From the NCBI GenBank assembly GCA_017439185.1, contig JAFRTM010000007.1:1-64000 (forward strand): a stretch of 64,000 nucleotides of DNA, in the 5' to 3' direction. Source of the stretch: Bacteroidales bacterium. GTDB lineage: Bacteria; Bacteroidota; Bacteroidia; Bacteroidales; P3. This document shows positions 42,300-50,360 of the stretch, one piece after another (the first letter of the stretch is position 1; every line of letters begins with the position of its first letter). The notes under the pieces were generated by a model, which saw nothing but the letters and a program-made list of their open reading frames with translations, was not told the origin of the DNA and ran no database searches. A program made the position numbers and the translations under genes.

Positions 42300-43574
42300 A
42301 TGCCCAAAAATCGTATATATCTTTGTCTTGCCCACATGTCGCCTGATGGAGCGGAACAACGTTATGTGAAAGAGGCGTTCGAAACGAATTGGGTGGTCCC
42401 GTTGGGCCCCAATGTGGATGCATTCGAGGAAGATTTGAAACAATATGTGGCTCCAGAAAAGGAGGTGGTGGCACTTGCCTCCGGCACATCTGCTGTCCAT
42501 TTGGCTCTTATCGCTTGTGGTGTGCAACCTGCCGACGAAGTGATAGTCCAGTCGTTCACCTTCTGCGCTTCGGCCAACCCGGTGGCCTATCTGGGAGCCA
42601 AGCCGGTGTTCGTGGATTCGGAAAGGGATACGTGGAATATGGACCCCGACCTTCTCGCCAATGTCATAGAGGATAGAATATCTCGCACGGGGCACAAACC
42701 AAAGGCTATCATCCCGGTGACTCTCTACGGTATGCCTTACCATATAGACCGTATCCTTGAGATCGCCGACATGTATGATATACCGGTCATAGAAGATACT
42801 GCCGAGGGTTTCGGTTCCACGTTTAACGGCCTTTGTCTTGGTTCCTTCGGCTCCTATGGGGTTTTCTCGTTTAACGGAAACAAGATGATAACCACATCTG
42901 GCGGAGGCGCTTTGGTGGTGCCCGATGGAGAAGCAAAGAAACGCATACTTTGGCTCGCCACTCAGGCTCGTGAATCGTTCCCCTATTACCAGCATGAGGC
43001 TTTAGGATACAATTATCGTCTTAGCAATGTCTGTGCTGGCATTGGTCGTGGGCAAATGTCGGTCCTCGCTGACCATCTGGCGCATCATCGTCATGTCGCC
43101 GACCTTTACCGTCAGGCGTTCGCTGATGTCGAAGGCATATCATTCCATGACTCGTCGCTCCCGGGTTCTAATTTCTGGTTGTCAACCATTCTCCTTGATT
43201 CGGCATTGAAAATTAAAGGACAGGAACTGGCTTATGGGGACATGACAGGAACCACTCGTGGACAAGGTTCTCTCCATTCTCTTTCTGAACCTAATGCCAA
43301 TGTTGAGGCCTTACGGCAGTACTTGGACCTCGCTATGGTGGAGTCGCGTCCGCTCTGGAAACCGATGCACCTGCAGCCAGTGTTCGCTAATGGTGGCGTC
43401 GCAACTCCGTTTGCCGATGGAGTGTCTCTTATCGAGGGACCGCGCATGTCCGCTTATGTTGATGGCACAAGTGAGAATATCTTCCGGCAGGGTCTATGCC
43501 TACCTTCCGGTCCTTGTGTTTCTGATAGCGATGTGGCATATATAGTCGATTCTATAAAACAAGCAATAATTTGA
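42300..43574 (+). CDS. DegT/DnrJ/EryC1-family sugar aminotransferase
   Basis: A 424-residue PLP enzyme that aminates keto-sugar nucleotides. Motifs: SGTSAVHLALIACG, QSFTFCASANPVAYLGAKPVFVDS, PVIEDTAEGFGSTF (Asp of the PLP pocket) and SFNGNKMITTSGGGALV with Lys195 as Schiff-base residue; the C-terminal half has PLWKPMHLQPVF. It resembles PglE/WlbE-type capsule enzymes. The operon lacks the 4,6-dehydratase or 3-oxidase that normally supplies its keto-sugar substrate, so that enzyme must be encoded elsewhere or the substrate is unusual. 8 bases after the ATP-grasp gene. Confidence 0.93.
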   Translation: MPKNRIYLCLAHMSPDGAEQRYVKEAFETNWVVPLGPNVDAFEEDLKQYVAPEKEVVALASGTSAVHLALIACGVQPADEVIVQSFTFCASANPVAYLGAKPVFVDSERDTWNMDPDLLANVIEDRISRTGHKPKAIIPVTLYGMPYHIDRILEIADMYDIPVIEDTAEGFGSTFNGLCLGSFGSYGVFSFNGNKMITTSGGGALVVPDGEAKKRILWLATQARESFPYYQHEALGYNYRLSNVCAGIGRGQMSVLADHLAHHRHVADLYRQAFADVEGISFHDSSLPGSNFWLSTILLDSALKIKGQELAYGDMTGTTRGQGSLHSLSEPNANVEALRQYLDLAMVESRPLWKPMHLQPVFANGGVATPFADGVSLIEGPRMSAYVDGTSENIFRQGLCLPSGPCVSDSDVAYIVDSIKQAII

Positions 43575-43578
43575 GCCT

Positions 43579-44004
43579 ATGCAGTTACGTGTTTCTTATT
43601 CTGAGATGCAGACTCTGATACATGACCGAACGGGCAAGTCTATATCTTTTGCATTCAACTCTCATCACTCTCTCCATGTTGGCTACGATGTGACTTTTCT
43701 TATGAAATCGTCTGTCGTTGGTCTTGACCTCACAATTGACCGCATCGAAGGTACCGACCTTTATCTCTCCTACAGCGGTGGACCTGCCATCGAGTTTATG
43801 GTCCGTAACGCACTCTCTCAGGTTCAAAATATGCCAGGGGCCGAAGCGATAGAACCTCTGCCCGATAATGCCATACTTATCCATCTCGACCGCCATCCCC
43901 AACTCTCACAGGTAGTGCAGAACATAACGATCAACGACATATTTTTTGATGAACATTTCGTGACTATAGATTTTACCCCCAAGCAAACAATCACTCAGGT
44001 CTAA
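43579..44004 (+). CDS. Unrecognised 141-aa protein downstream of the sugar aminotransferase
   Basis: I do not recognise the family. There is no signal peptide or membrane segment. The protein is predicted to be mostly beta-strands (VGYDVTFLMKS, GLDLTIDRIEGTDLYLSY) with a central helix (AIEFMVRNALSQVQ). It starts four bases after the preceding stop and ends 17 bases before the DUF4476 gene, so it is transcribed with the operon, but nothing links it to sugar chemistry. Confidence 0.65.
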   Translation: MQLRVSYSEMQTLIHDRTGKSISFAFNSHHSLHVGYDVTFLMKSSVVGLDLTIDRIEGTDLYLSYSGGPAIEFMVRNALSQVQNMPGAEAIEPLPDNAILIHLDRHPQLSQVVQNITINDIFFDEHFVTIDFTPKQTITQV

Positions 44005-44021
44005 ATATAATACAAAATACA

Positions 44022-44873
44022 ATGAAGAAAAAGATTTTTATCGCAATCCTGCTTTGTCTTGCACTCAGTGCTGTGGCACAGCCTGGCGGCAACCATCACA
44101 ACACCAACCATGGAAACTACAATTCTCAGTCGGCCTATTGTAGTCTCTCCATCAGTGCGGCATCTACCGAACGTTTTACGGTCTCTATTGATGGCCATCG
44201 CTATTCCAACGCCTCGTCTGGCCATTTCGCCATCCCAAACCTTCAGACTGGCCACCATACTTTGCGTGTGGATCTCAAGAGTCCGGTGAAACAGTCCAAG
44301 ACAATAACTGTCAACCTCCGTGGTAACGAGAGCTATATCGTTACTTGGGTCGCTCGTCATCATGGCGGAGAACTCCTCGTCGAACAGGCCACTGTAGAAG
44401 TTCAGCCTGTTGTCGTCGCTGTTCCTCAAGTCCCATCTCGTTCGGGCTCTTATCAGGACGGATACCGCGACGGCTATCAAGATGGATACCGAGATGCCAT
44501 GAACGGCCGAGTTCAGCAACCACCGGTCCCCGTTGTTCCGGGTATGCCGCTCGACGGCATTGCCGTTGAAGAAACCATCCCCGTGGCATCTCCCGACGAG
44601 GTGGCCCGTATGGTTGCCGAACTCCGTCAGCAGGCATTCGACGACACTCGCCTCTCTATGGCCAAAACGATGGTGAAGTCAAAGCCTCTGCTGTCCGACG
44701 ATATCGCTCGTCTGGTGGCTACCTTTACCTTCGAGGATAACAAGCTGGAGTTCGCAAAATATGCCTATATCTACGCTGCCGACCCTGAAAACTACTTCCA
44801 TCTCACCAGCTCCTTCACCTACGAATCTTCCAAGACCACGCTCCTCAACTACATCCGCCAGCACCAGCGTTAA
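44022..44873 (+). CDS. Exported DUF4476 protein
   Basis: 283 residues with signal peptide MKKKIFIAILLCLALSAVA. The mature N-terminal part is a beta-rich domain (about 35-120) with FTVSIDGHRYSN and GHHTLRVDL. A spacer with three DGY repeats (YQDGYRDGYQDGYRDAM) follows at about 145-165, then a C-terminal DUF4476 domain (about 195-283: FDDTRLSMAKTMV, LSDDIARLVATFTFE). DUF4476 is common in exported Bacteroidota proteins with no known role. It is the last gene before the terminator at 44896; cotranscription with the polysaccharide genes may be incidental. Confidence 0.85.
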   Translation: MKKKIFIAILLCLALSAVAQPGGNHHNTNHGNYNSQSAYCSLSISAASTERFTVSIDGHRYSNASSGHFAIPNLQTGHHTLRVDLKSPVKQSKTITVNLRGNESYIVTWVARHHGGELLVEQATVEVQPVVVAVPQVPSRSGSYQDGYRDGYQDGYRDAMNGRVQQPPVPVVPGMPLDGIAVEETIPVASPDEVARMVAELRQQAFDDTRLSMAKTMVKSKPLLSDDIARLVATFTFEDNKLEFAKYAYIYAADPENYFHLTSSFTYESSKTTLLNYIRQHQR

Positions 44874-44895
44874 GCATCCTATTTGATCATAATTT

Positions 44896-44939
44896 CTGCC
44901 GTGCCTGCCATTTTAAGAGTGGGCACGGCAGTTTTTTTG
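44896..44939 (+). terminator. Terminator closing the polysaccharide operon
   Basis: CTGCCGTGCC (44896-44905) and GGCACGGCAG (44922-44931) form a 10-bp stem with a 16-base loop, followed by TTTTTTT. Confidence 0.9.
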
Positions 44940-45000
44940 TGTCATACCAAACATTAATCAAACATTAATCAACCTTTAAGTTGATATTAACCAACCTCCT

Positions 45001-45678
45001 CTATAAATCCATCATCAGTTGCCGTATTCCTTTGGCACAATGTTTGCCGTATGGACATTCGTACGGCCTCGTGCATTGATCCCCGGGCTCTGTTCCCGGC
45101 TCCCCTCCGGCAAGCACCTTTTTCATCGCCGCCATCCTCTCTGCAACCAACGCTTTTCTCTCCATCACTATTTCGGTAACATCGGTCAGCGAAAAACTGT
45201 CTCCCTCCCCTCTGCAGACAAGGCTGAAACGCCCAACTTCCCTCACCTGTGAGATGACATAATACTGCACTGCTGCGTCTTCGATAAACGTCACCGTCAC
45301 TTCTCGTCCTCCCTTTACCTCGTATATGTCGAGTATCCCGTCTTCGCGTTTATGTACCACGTCGGCAAGCACAAGCACGTCGTCATACGCAAATCCTGCC
45401 TCAAATAGGTCCACAACTCCCTCTCCGTCGAGCAATTCCTCTGTCAGCTGAGGATAATCGTCGCGGTTATATTTCAGCCGTTCGCTGATGTCTATGGCAT
45501 TGGGATAGGTGTTCTTGTAAGTCTGTTCGAAAGTTCTTCCGGCATCAAACCGCCTGAATGCGTCGGCCGAATACCGCGCTTCGCGTGGATTGTAAACGTC
45601 CAGCCACAGCGCCCGCTCGCATTGCAGCCCTCTTATATATTTGCTCTTGCTCAACAGGTGCCCCATCGTCTTATACAT
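45001..45678 (-). CDS. Cas4-like PD-(D/E)XK nuclease with Fe-S cysteines (short DUF2779-like)
   Basis: A 225-residue protein opening with LSKSKYIRGLQCERALWLD, as in DUF2779/Cas4-like proteins. It has Asp106 (LVLADVV) and Glu120-x-Lys122 (IYEVKGG) of a PD-(D/E)XK nuclease core. Four cysteines are arranged like the Cas4/AddB 4Fe-4S site: Cys20 near the N-terminus and Cys202, Cys208, Cys214 near the C-terminus. Full DUF2779 proteins are much longer; this is the nuclease part only. There is no cas gene or repeat array in the window. It is the last gene of the long minus-strand string, 8 bases after the LOG gene. An alternative start is the Met at codon 5. Confidence 0.78.
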   Translation of the reverse strand: MYKTMGHLLSKSKYIRGLQCERALWLDVYNPREARYSADAFRRFDAGRTFEQTYKNTYPNAIDISERLKYNRDDYPQLTEELLDGEGVVDLFEAGFAYDDVLVLADVVHKREDGILDIYEVKGGREVTVTFIEDAAVQYYVISQVREVGRFSLVCRGEGDSFSLTDVTEIVMERKALVAERMAAMKKVLAGGEPGTEPGDQCTRPYECPYGKHCAKGIRQLMMDL

Positions 45679-45686
45679 TATATATA

Positions 45687-46250
45687 TTATATGCTGCCGA
45701 TTATTTCCATCGCCTCTGTCACGCTTTTTGCCTCCACCAGTCCTGCTGCGCTTCTCATCAAACCTTCTTCTGTAACTTGTCTCATCTGCTCAAGAAAAGG
45801 ATTGTAGAATCCATCGATGTTCAGCATTATCATCGGCTTGTGTGGCAGCGAACGGTCAATCTTTCCGGGGTTCGCAGTCAGTCCCAGCTGGTTTGCTACC
45901 ATCACCTCGCTCACCTCGTCGATGGTCCCTATTCCGCCGGGCAGAGCCACAAACGCCTCACACATGGCTATTATCCGTTCTTTGCGCTCTGCCATAGTTT
46001 TCACGCGGACGACCTCGCTCACCTCTTGCGACCGTATTATCTCCTCGGAAAACAAAGTTGGAATTACCGCAACAACTCTTCCTCCTTCCTTCATCGCTGC
46101 TCCGCTCATCTCGCCCATCAGTCCGAGGTTGCTGCCGCCATAGACAATGGTATGTCCTCTCTTGGCAAGACTCTGCCCCAATTGCCGTGCAGCAACGGCA
46201 AACTCCCGATTGCGTGGTGTCGAAGAACCGCAAAAGACTGCTATATTCAT
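45687..46250 (-). CDS. LOG-family nucleotide phosphoribohydrolase
   Basis: A 187-residue Rossmann-fold protein of the TIGR00730/LOG family, homologous to enzymes that release the base from cytokinin or purine riboside 5'-monophosphates. Signatures are IAVFCGSSTPRN, IVYGGSNLGLMG, the Arg/Glu region MAERKERI and ALPGGIGTIDEV (PGGxGTxxE). Cytoplasmic. It lies between the zinc-ribbon gene (4 bases) and the Cas4-like gene (8 bases). Most bacterial members likely act in nucleotide housekeeping; the exact substrate is open. Confidence 0.9.
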   Translation of the reverse strand: MNIAVFCGSSTPRNREFAVAARQLGQSLAKRGHTIVYGGSNLGLMGEMSGAAMKEGGRVVAVIPTLFSEEIIRSQEVSEVVRVKTMAERKERIIAMCEAFVALPGGIGTIDEVSEVMVANQLGLTANPGKIDRSLPHKPMIMLNIDGFYNPFLEQMRQVTEEGLMRSAAGLVEAKSVTEAMEIIGSI

Positions 46251-46254
46251 AATG

Positions 46255-46524
46255 TTACTTCTTCCAGCGTTTGAGTGTTGGAAAATATTGGAGTAGCAAC
46301 TCCTTGTATTCCTCGGTGGTGAGGTGCTGGCCGGTGTTCTTGTTGAACTCGTCGAGGTACTGCACGCAGACCTCTATCATCTCGTCCATGGTGCAGTCCT
46401 GCGTGAAATGGCCGTCGGCGTGGCAGTACTTGCAGTAGTCGGGGTTGTCGCTCACGACCTCGTCGCTGAGCGGCATGCCGCAGCTCTGGCAGAAGTGCTG
46501 ATAGTTTGGGAAGGGATTATCCAT
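46255..46524 (-). CDS. Small putative zinc-ribbon protein
   Basis: 89 residues from MDNPFPNYQHFCQSCGMPL. The pairs CQSCG and CKYC, plus further Cys and His residues (HADGHFTQDC), form the pattern of the putative zinc ribbon family zf-ribbon_2, found widely in anaerobes. The C-terminal half is helical (TTEEYKELLLQYFPTLKRW). Its start overlaps the stop of the small membrane-protein gene by 8 bases. Function unknown. Confidence 0.8.
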   Translation of the reverse strand: MDNPFPNYQHFCQSCGMPLSDEVVSDNPDYCKYCHADGHFTQDCTMDEMIEVCVQYLDEFNKNTGQHLTTEEYKELLLQYFPTLKRWKK

Positions 46525-46717
46525 TGTTTTTGCCTTTTTTGTTAGGGATAAGTGAAAGCCCGGTGAATACGACACCACCTACCAGTGCTCCGATAATGGT
46601 GCTTTTCCAGCTGTCACCAATAGTACCAAAAATTGCGCACATAAGGATGAAAGTCGCTACATATATGGCAAAGGTCAGCATGTAATTCACCCAATCTTTT
46701 TTAAAAGGTTTTTTCAT
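46517..46717 (-). CDS. Small two-helix membrane protein
   Basis: 66 residues with two hydrophobic helices (about 13-33 and 40-58), positive charges at both ends (MKKPFKKDW, NKKGKNNG) and no recognised domain. Predicted inner-membrane hairpin with both ends in the cytoplasm. Overlaps the zinc-ribbon gene and follows the transketolase relic by 10 bases. Confidence 0.65.
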   Translation of the reverse strand: MKKPFKKDWVNYMLTFAIYVATFILMCAIFGTIGDSWKSTIIGALVGGVVFTGLSLIPNKKGKNNG

Positions 46718-46727
46718 ACAATCAATA

Positions 46728-46785
46728 TTATTTACGAGTTAATACTTTGTGCACCTTCTCGATGATGTCGGCGGCGCGGGTGAAT
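46728..46785 (-). pseudogene. Relic of a second transketolase C-terminal gene
   Basis: Directly after the HXXEE gene stop codon and in the same frame, the minus strand encodes RAADIIEKVHKVLTRK and a stop, almost the same as the last residues of the intact transketolase C-terminal subunit (RATDIIEKVHAVLRRK). DNA similarity covers about 34 bases (46749-46782 against 47467-47500). This is the 3' tail of a duplicated transketolase gene into which the HXXEE gene has been placed, or the scar of a recombination. Confidence 0.8.
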
Positions 46786-46787
46786 GT

Positions 46788-47405
46788 TCAAATGCCGAAG
46801 GCCGTCTGGTCGTTCATCTCGTAGCCAGGCTTGCGGCCAAGGTTCCAGTAGAGCGGCGAACGGAAGCAGAACCAGAAAACAAGGACGAACCACGCCACGG
46901 CAACCACCCACTCCCACCAGGCGAAGAGGCTGGCGTCGAAGACTGTGAAGAAGTAGTAGAACGAGATGGGGGTCAGACCCGTGAGTGCGGTGACGAGGCC
47001 GGGGTTGTAGAGGCTGCGGGTGCGTACATTGAAGAGGATGAGGTGCATCACCAATTCGGCCATCGAGAACATCATGGCTCCCAGCGTCAGCAGCTTCACG
47101 CCAGGCAGGATGAGCGGCAGGGCATAGATGAGCAGGAGGAAGCCCCAGTTGCCGAACATCGAGCTCAGGTTGTTGACATCCCACTTCGATTTGTCGCGCT
47201 CGTCCTTGCCGAGCATCACCTTCACGCCCATATACGGGAAGCCGCCCGGCCAGCCGAATTCCTCGAAGAAGTGCAGGAATAGGAAGCTGATGGAAAGCCA
47301 CAGCAGACGGCTCACGATGTCCTGAACGCAGAGCAGGGCAACCAGTGCGCTGATGCCAGCGAGATAAACTGAAATGTTGTACCAGTTGTTTACGATTTTC
47401 TTCAT
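46788..47405 (-). CDS. HXXEE-domain membrane protein
   Basis: 205 residues with five or six hydrophobic segments. FLHFFEEFGWPGGFPYMG carries the HxxEE signature and MAELVMHLILFN a second conserved His, as in the HXXEE family of integral membrane proteins of unknown function whose acidic/His residues may bind metal. It sits between the intact transketolase C-terminal gene (41-base gap) and the relic of another transketolase tail. Cargo-like placement. Confidence 0.85.
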   Translation of the reverse strand: MKKIVNNWYNISVYLAGISALVALLCVQDIVSRLLWLSISFLFLHFFEEFGWPGGFPYMGVKVMLGKDERDKSKWDVNNLSSMFGNWGFLLLIYALPLILPGVKLLTLGAMMFSMAELVMHLILFNVRTRSLYNPGLVTALTGLTPISFYYFFTVFDASLFAWWEWVVAVAWFVLVFWFCFRSPLYWNLGRKPGYEMNDQTAFGI

Positions 47406-47446
47406 ATTTCTATTTCATTATGTGCAATGCAACGATGTGGTATGTT

Positions 47447-48400
47447 TTATTTGCGGCGCAGTACGGCGTGTACCTTCTCGATGATGTCGGTGGCGCGGAG
47501 GTGGTAGTTGGTGAGCATCTCGTCGGGCGTGCCGCTCTCGCCGAAGCGGTCGTCCACGGCCACGTACTCCATCGGCGTGGGGCAGTGCAGGGCGAGGGTC
47601 TGGGCCACGCTGTCGCCCAGGCCGCCGTTGAAGAGGTGCTCCTCGCAGGTCACCACGGCGCGGGTCTTCCGTGCGCTGGCCACGATGGCCTCCACGTCGA
47701 GCGGCTTGATGGTGTGGATGTTGATGACTTCGGCGCTGATGCCTTCCTTCTCCAGGGCTTCGGCGGCCTGCAGGGCTTCCCACACCAGGTGTCCGCAGGC
47801 GAAGAGTGTTAGGTCTTTGCCTTCGTTCAGCAACTGTGCCTTGCCGATTTCGAACTTCTCGCCTTCGGGTAGGAAACACGGCATCTTGGAACGGCCAAGA
47901 CGGAGGTAAACAGGTCCCACATATTCGGCGGCAGCCAATGTGGCAGACTTGGCCTGATTGAAGTCGGCAGGGACGAGGACTGTCATATTAGGCAGGACCT
48001 TCATCAGGGCGATATCCTCCATGGTTTGGTGGGTTGCGCCGTCTTCCCCGAGTGAGATGCCGGCGTGCGAGCCGCAAATCTTGACGTTCTTGTTGGAATA
48101 GCACACCACTTGGCGTATCTGGTCATAGACGCGTCCTGTGACGAACTCGGCGAAACCACCGAGGAACGGCACCTTGCCGCAGAGGCTCAGTCCGGCTGCG
48201 ATGCCGACCATGTTGGCTTCGGCAATGCCACATTGGATAAACCTATCAGGGTAGGCTTTGGCAAAACCGTCCATCTTGACGCTACCTTTCACGTCGGCGC
48301 TCAGCGCTACTACATTTTCGTTACGCTTGCCAGCCTCCACGAGTCCTTCGCCCATACCGGCACGCAACTCTTTGCTTGATTTTAATTCGTAGTGAGTCAT
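47447..48400 (-). CDS. Transketolase, C-terminal subunit
   Basis: A 317-residue protein carrying the pyrimidine-binding and C-terminal domains of transketolase: GIAEANMVGIAAGLS with the cofactor-activating Glu, GSHAGISLGEDGATHQTMEDIALM, and a C-terminal TPDEMLTNYHLRATDII. It must pair with the N-terminal (TPP diphosphate-binding) subunit at 50361-51209 to interconvert pentose-phosphate sugars. Two-gene transketolase is common in Bacteroidota, but the halves are normally adjacent; here a VWA gene and an acetyltransferase gene separate them. Confidence 0.95.
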   Translation of the reverse strand: MTHYELKSSKELRAGMGEGLVEAGKRNENVVALSADVKGSVKMDGFAKAYPDRFIQCGIAEANMVGIAAGLSLCGKVPFLGGFAEFVTGRVYDQIRQVVCYSNKNVKICGSHAGISLGEDGATHQTMEDIALMKVLPNMTVLVPADFNQAKSATLAAAEYVGPVYLRLGRSKMPCFLPEGEKFEIGKAQLLNEGKDLTLFACGHLVWEALQAAEALEKEGISAEVINIHTIKPLDVEAIVASARKTRAVVTCEEHLFNGGLGDSVAQTLALHCPTPMEYVAVDDRFGESGTPDEMLTNYHLRATDIIEKVHAVLRRK

Positions 48401-48437
48401 TGTATTACTGTTTTTTTTGTTTTTGCTTTGAATGATT

Positions 48438-48953
48438 TTACTTCTCTTTTTTCATTATTTTCACTGGATGGTCGGAACCTATTGCGAGTTTTGTGCAAAG
48501 TGTCTCTTTGCCCGTGTCGATGAACCCGCATTTCTCCATCACCCTTCCCGAGGCAGGGTTGTCGGGGAAATGGGTGCCCCATAGGCAACGGAATCCTTTC
48601 TCACGAAAGCAGTGTTCGACGACCAAACGGAGTGCGTCGGTGCAGATTCCCATTCCCCAATATGGCCGGGCAATCCAATACCCCACCTCACATTCATCAG
48701 TGCCAATACTAAGGTTGGAAACGGACGCAGGCAGATATCCTACACAGCCAATGGCTTCTCCCGTTGCTTTCCACACTACGGCCCACATGCCTTCTCCACT
48801 GAAAAGGGTGCGGATTATTTCGCGACTTTCCTCGACGCTCTTGTGTGGCGGCCACCCAGCCAACGGCCCAACTTCAGGGTCGGAGGCATACCTGAACAGC
48901 GTCTCTGCATCACTTTCCATCCACGGTCGCAGTAATATTCTTTCGTTTTCCAT
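48438..48953 (-). CDS. GNAT-family N-acetyltransferase (RimJ/RimL-like)
   Basis: 171 residues with the RimJ/RimL-type order: ERILLRPWMESDAETLFRYASDPEV at the N-terminus, EVGYWIARPYWGMGICTDAL (acetyl-CoA pyrophosphate loop, G-M-G in place of R-G-x-G) and FPDNPASGRVMEKCGF. It transfers an acetyl group from acetyl-CoA to an amine; the substrate is unknown. Between the VWA gene (31 bases) and the transketolase C-terminal gene (37 bases). Confidence 0.9.
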   Translation of the reverse strand: MENERILLRPWMESDAETLFRYASDPEVGPLAGWPPHKSVEESREIIRTLFSGEGMWAVVWKATGEAIGCVGYLPASVSNLSIGTDECEVGYWIARPYWGMGICTDALRLVVEHCFREKGFRCLWGTHFPDNPASGRVMEKCGFIDTGKETLCTKLAIGSDHPVKIMKKEK

Positions 48954-48984
48954 TATTCAACTTATAATTCTCAACTTTCAATTC

Positions 48985-50358
48985 TCACTGCCCCCCGACC
49001 ACCGCCGTGGTCTGCATGCCGGACTCTATGTGGAATCTTTTGCTCTTAACCGATTTGTAGGCGGCCGACTCTTGTGGCTTCAGTATCACCGAGTATTCTC
49101 CTGGCATAAGCATCACTCGCTCGGTGGCGCTGTTGGGGTTGAGGTCGCACACCCAGTCCATCTTGCCGTCAACTATAGAGAAGATACTGCCGGTGGTGAC
49201 GGTCTTGGGCTTCTCGAGAATGAGCATGCCGGGAAGGGGAATCGTCAACTCGGTGGCTGCACCTTTTTGGATGTTTACGCCTTTTAGATGGTAGGGTGGA
49301 GTGCACAGCACGTCGATATCGTAAAGGCCGGTGCGGTAACTGGCAGTCTCGCCAATCTTCTGCACGTTCAGCAGGTCGCTGCTCCCTCCCTGCCTGACCA
49401 GTATGGGATATTGTGGCACTTGCAGCGTGGTGCGGCGTTCTTCCCTCCTTATGCGTAATGTCCCTTGCTCTACGGTGATGTTGAGATTATTGGTCTTCTC
49501 GGTGGAGAAGGTCTTGTTGTGGAAAGATATCGGCGGACGGGTGAAGATGTCTATGTCGTAGGCCACGAGGGGGTCAAGGATCAGTGTGTCGGGAGTAAAC
49601 CGGGAGTCTATCGAGTAGATCATATTGTATTTTGCCACCTTGGTCTGTGCGTCGTAAAAGACTATCGGCACTTCGGTCTCGTACAGCATTCCTTCTTCGT
49701 CGAAGAGGTTTATGACGAGTCGTGCTGTCTCCTCCGACTGGTGGAAGATGTCGTGGAGCATCGTTCCATAGCGTTCCTCGTCTGGTAGTCTGATGAACTT
49801 GCCGGCGCAGTCGAGGGAGTGCCTGAATTCGTTGCCGATGCCCACGATGAATGTCTGCACCACTATGCCACTCAGCTGCACTTGCCGTGCCACGTCGCAG
49901 ATGGTGCCGTCGCAGTCGTCCATTCCGTCGGTGATGATAAGTATGATGTTGCGCGAAGCACCGGTGGGCGGGAAGTCGTGCAGCGCGCTTCCGAGGGCGG
50001 TGGCGGCGGTGCATCCTCCGTTGGGGACAAGTGTTTTTATCTTGCTTTGTATCTTATAGATGTTGTCGGGTTCGAAGGGGCATTCGAGGCGTGTGCCGTA
50101 GGAACCTTTGTTGAGGTGGCCGAACACTCGCATCGCCACCTCTACGTTGCCTTGTGCGGCAATGCTGTCTAAGAAGTGTAGCAGTACTTTCTGGGTGACC
50201 TTTATCTTGGCGTCGCTCTGCCAGCGGTCCCACATACTGCGTGAACAGTCAAGCAGGAGCAACACACGGGTCGTCTCCGTGTCCTGTGCCTCTGCCGGAC
50301 TGCTTATAGGCCCTATAAGGCATATAAGACTTATAAGTCCTATGATTAGTTTCCTCAT
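48985..50358 (-). CDS. Secreted von Willebrand factor A (VWA) domain protein
   Basis: 457 residues. The ATG ending at 50358 gives a signal peptide rich in Ile/Leu ending at PAEAQ. The VWA domain begins at once: LLLLDCSRSMWDRW (MIDAS Asp37, Ser39, Ser41), a Thr in GGCTAATALGSAL and ITDGMDD. The C-terminal 270 residues are beta-rich repeats without a known name (LNVQKIGETASYRTGLYDID, ATELTIPLPGMLILEKP). Probably a periplasmic or surface metal-dependent adhesion or chaperone domain. Starts 2 bases after the transketolase N-terminal gene stop. The signal-peptide DNA (50290-50350) is a run of ATAAG-type palindromic units. Confidence 0.88.
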   Translation of the reverse strand: MRKLIIGLISLICLIGPISSPAEAQDTETTRVLLLLDCSRSMWDRWQSDAKIKVTQKVLLHFLDSIAAQGNVEVAMRVFGHLNKGSYGTRLECPFEPDNIYKIQSKIKTLVPNGGCTAATALGSALHDFPPTGASRNIILIITDGMDDCDGTICDVARQVQLSGIVVQTFIVGIGNEFRHSLDCAGKFIRLPDEERYGTMLHDIFHQSEETARLVINLFDEEGMLYETEVPIVFYDAQTKVAKYNMIYSIDSRFTPDTLILDPLVAYDIDIFTRPPISFHNKTFSTEKTNNLNITVEQGTLRIRREERRTTLQVPQYPILVRQGGSSDLLNVQKIGETASYRTGLYDIDVLCTPPYHLKGVNIQKGAATELTIPLPGMLILEKPKTVTTGSIFSIVDGKMDWVCDLNPNSATERVMLMPGEYSVILKPQESAAYKSVKSKRFHIESGMQTTAVVGGQ

Positions 50359-50360
50359 GG

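Noticed and set aside
45001..45678. Cas4 as evidence for a CRISPR-Cas locus
   Set aside because: There are no cas1/cas2 or repeat arrays in the window; the protein fits the solo Cas4-like/DUF2779 group better.
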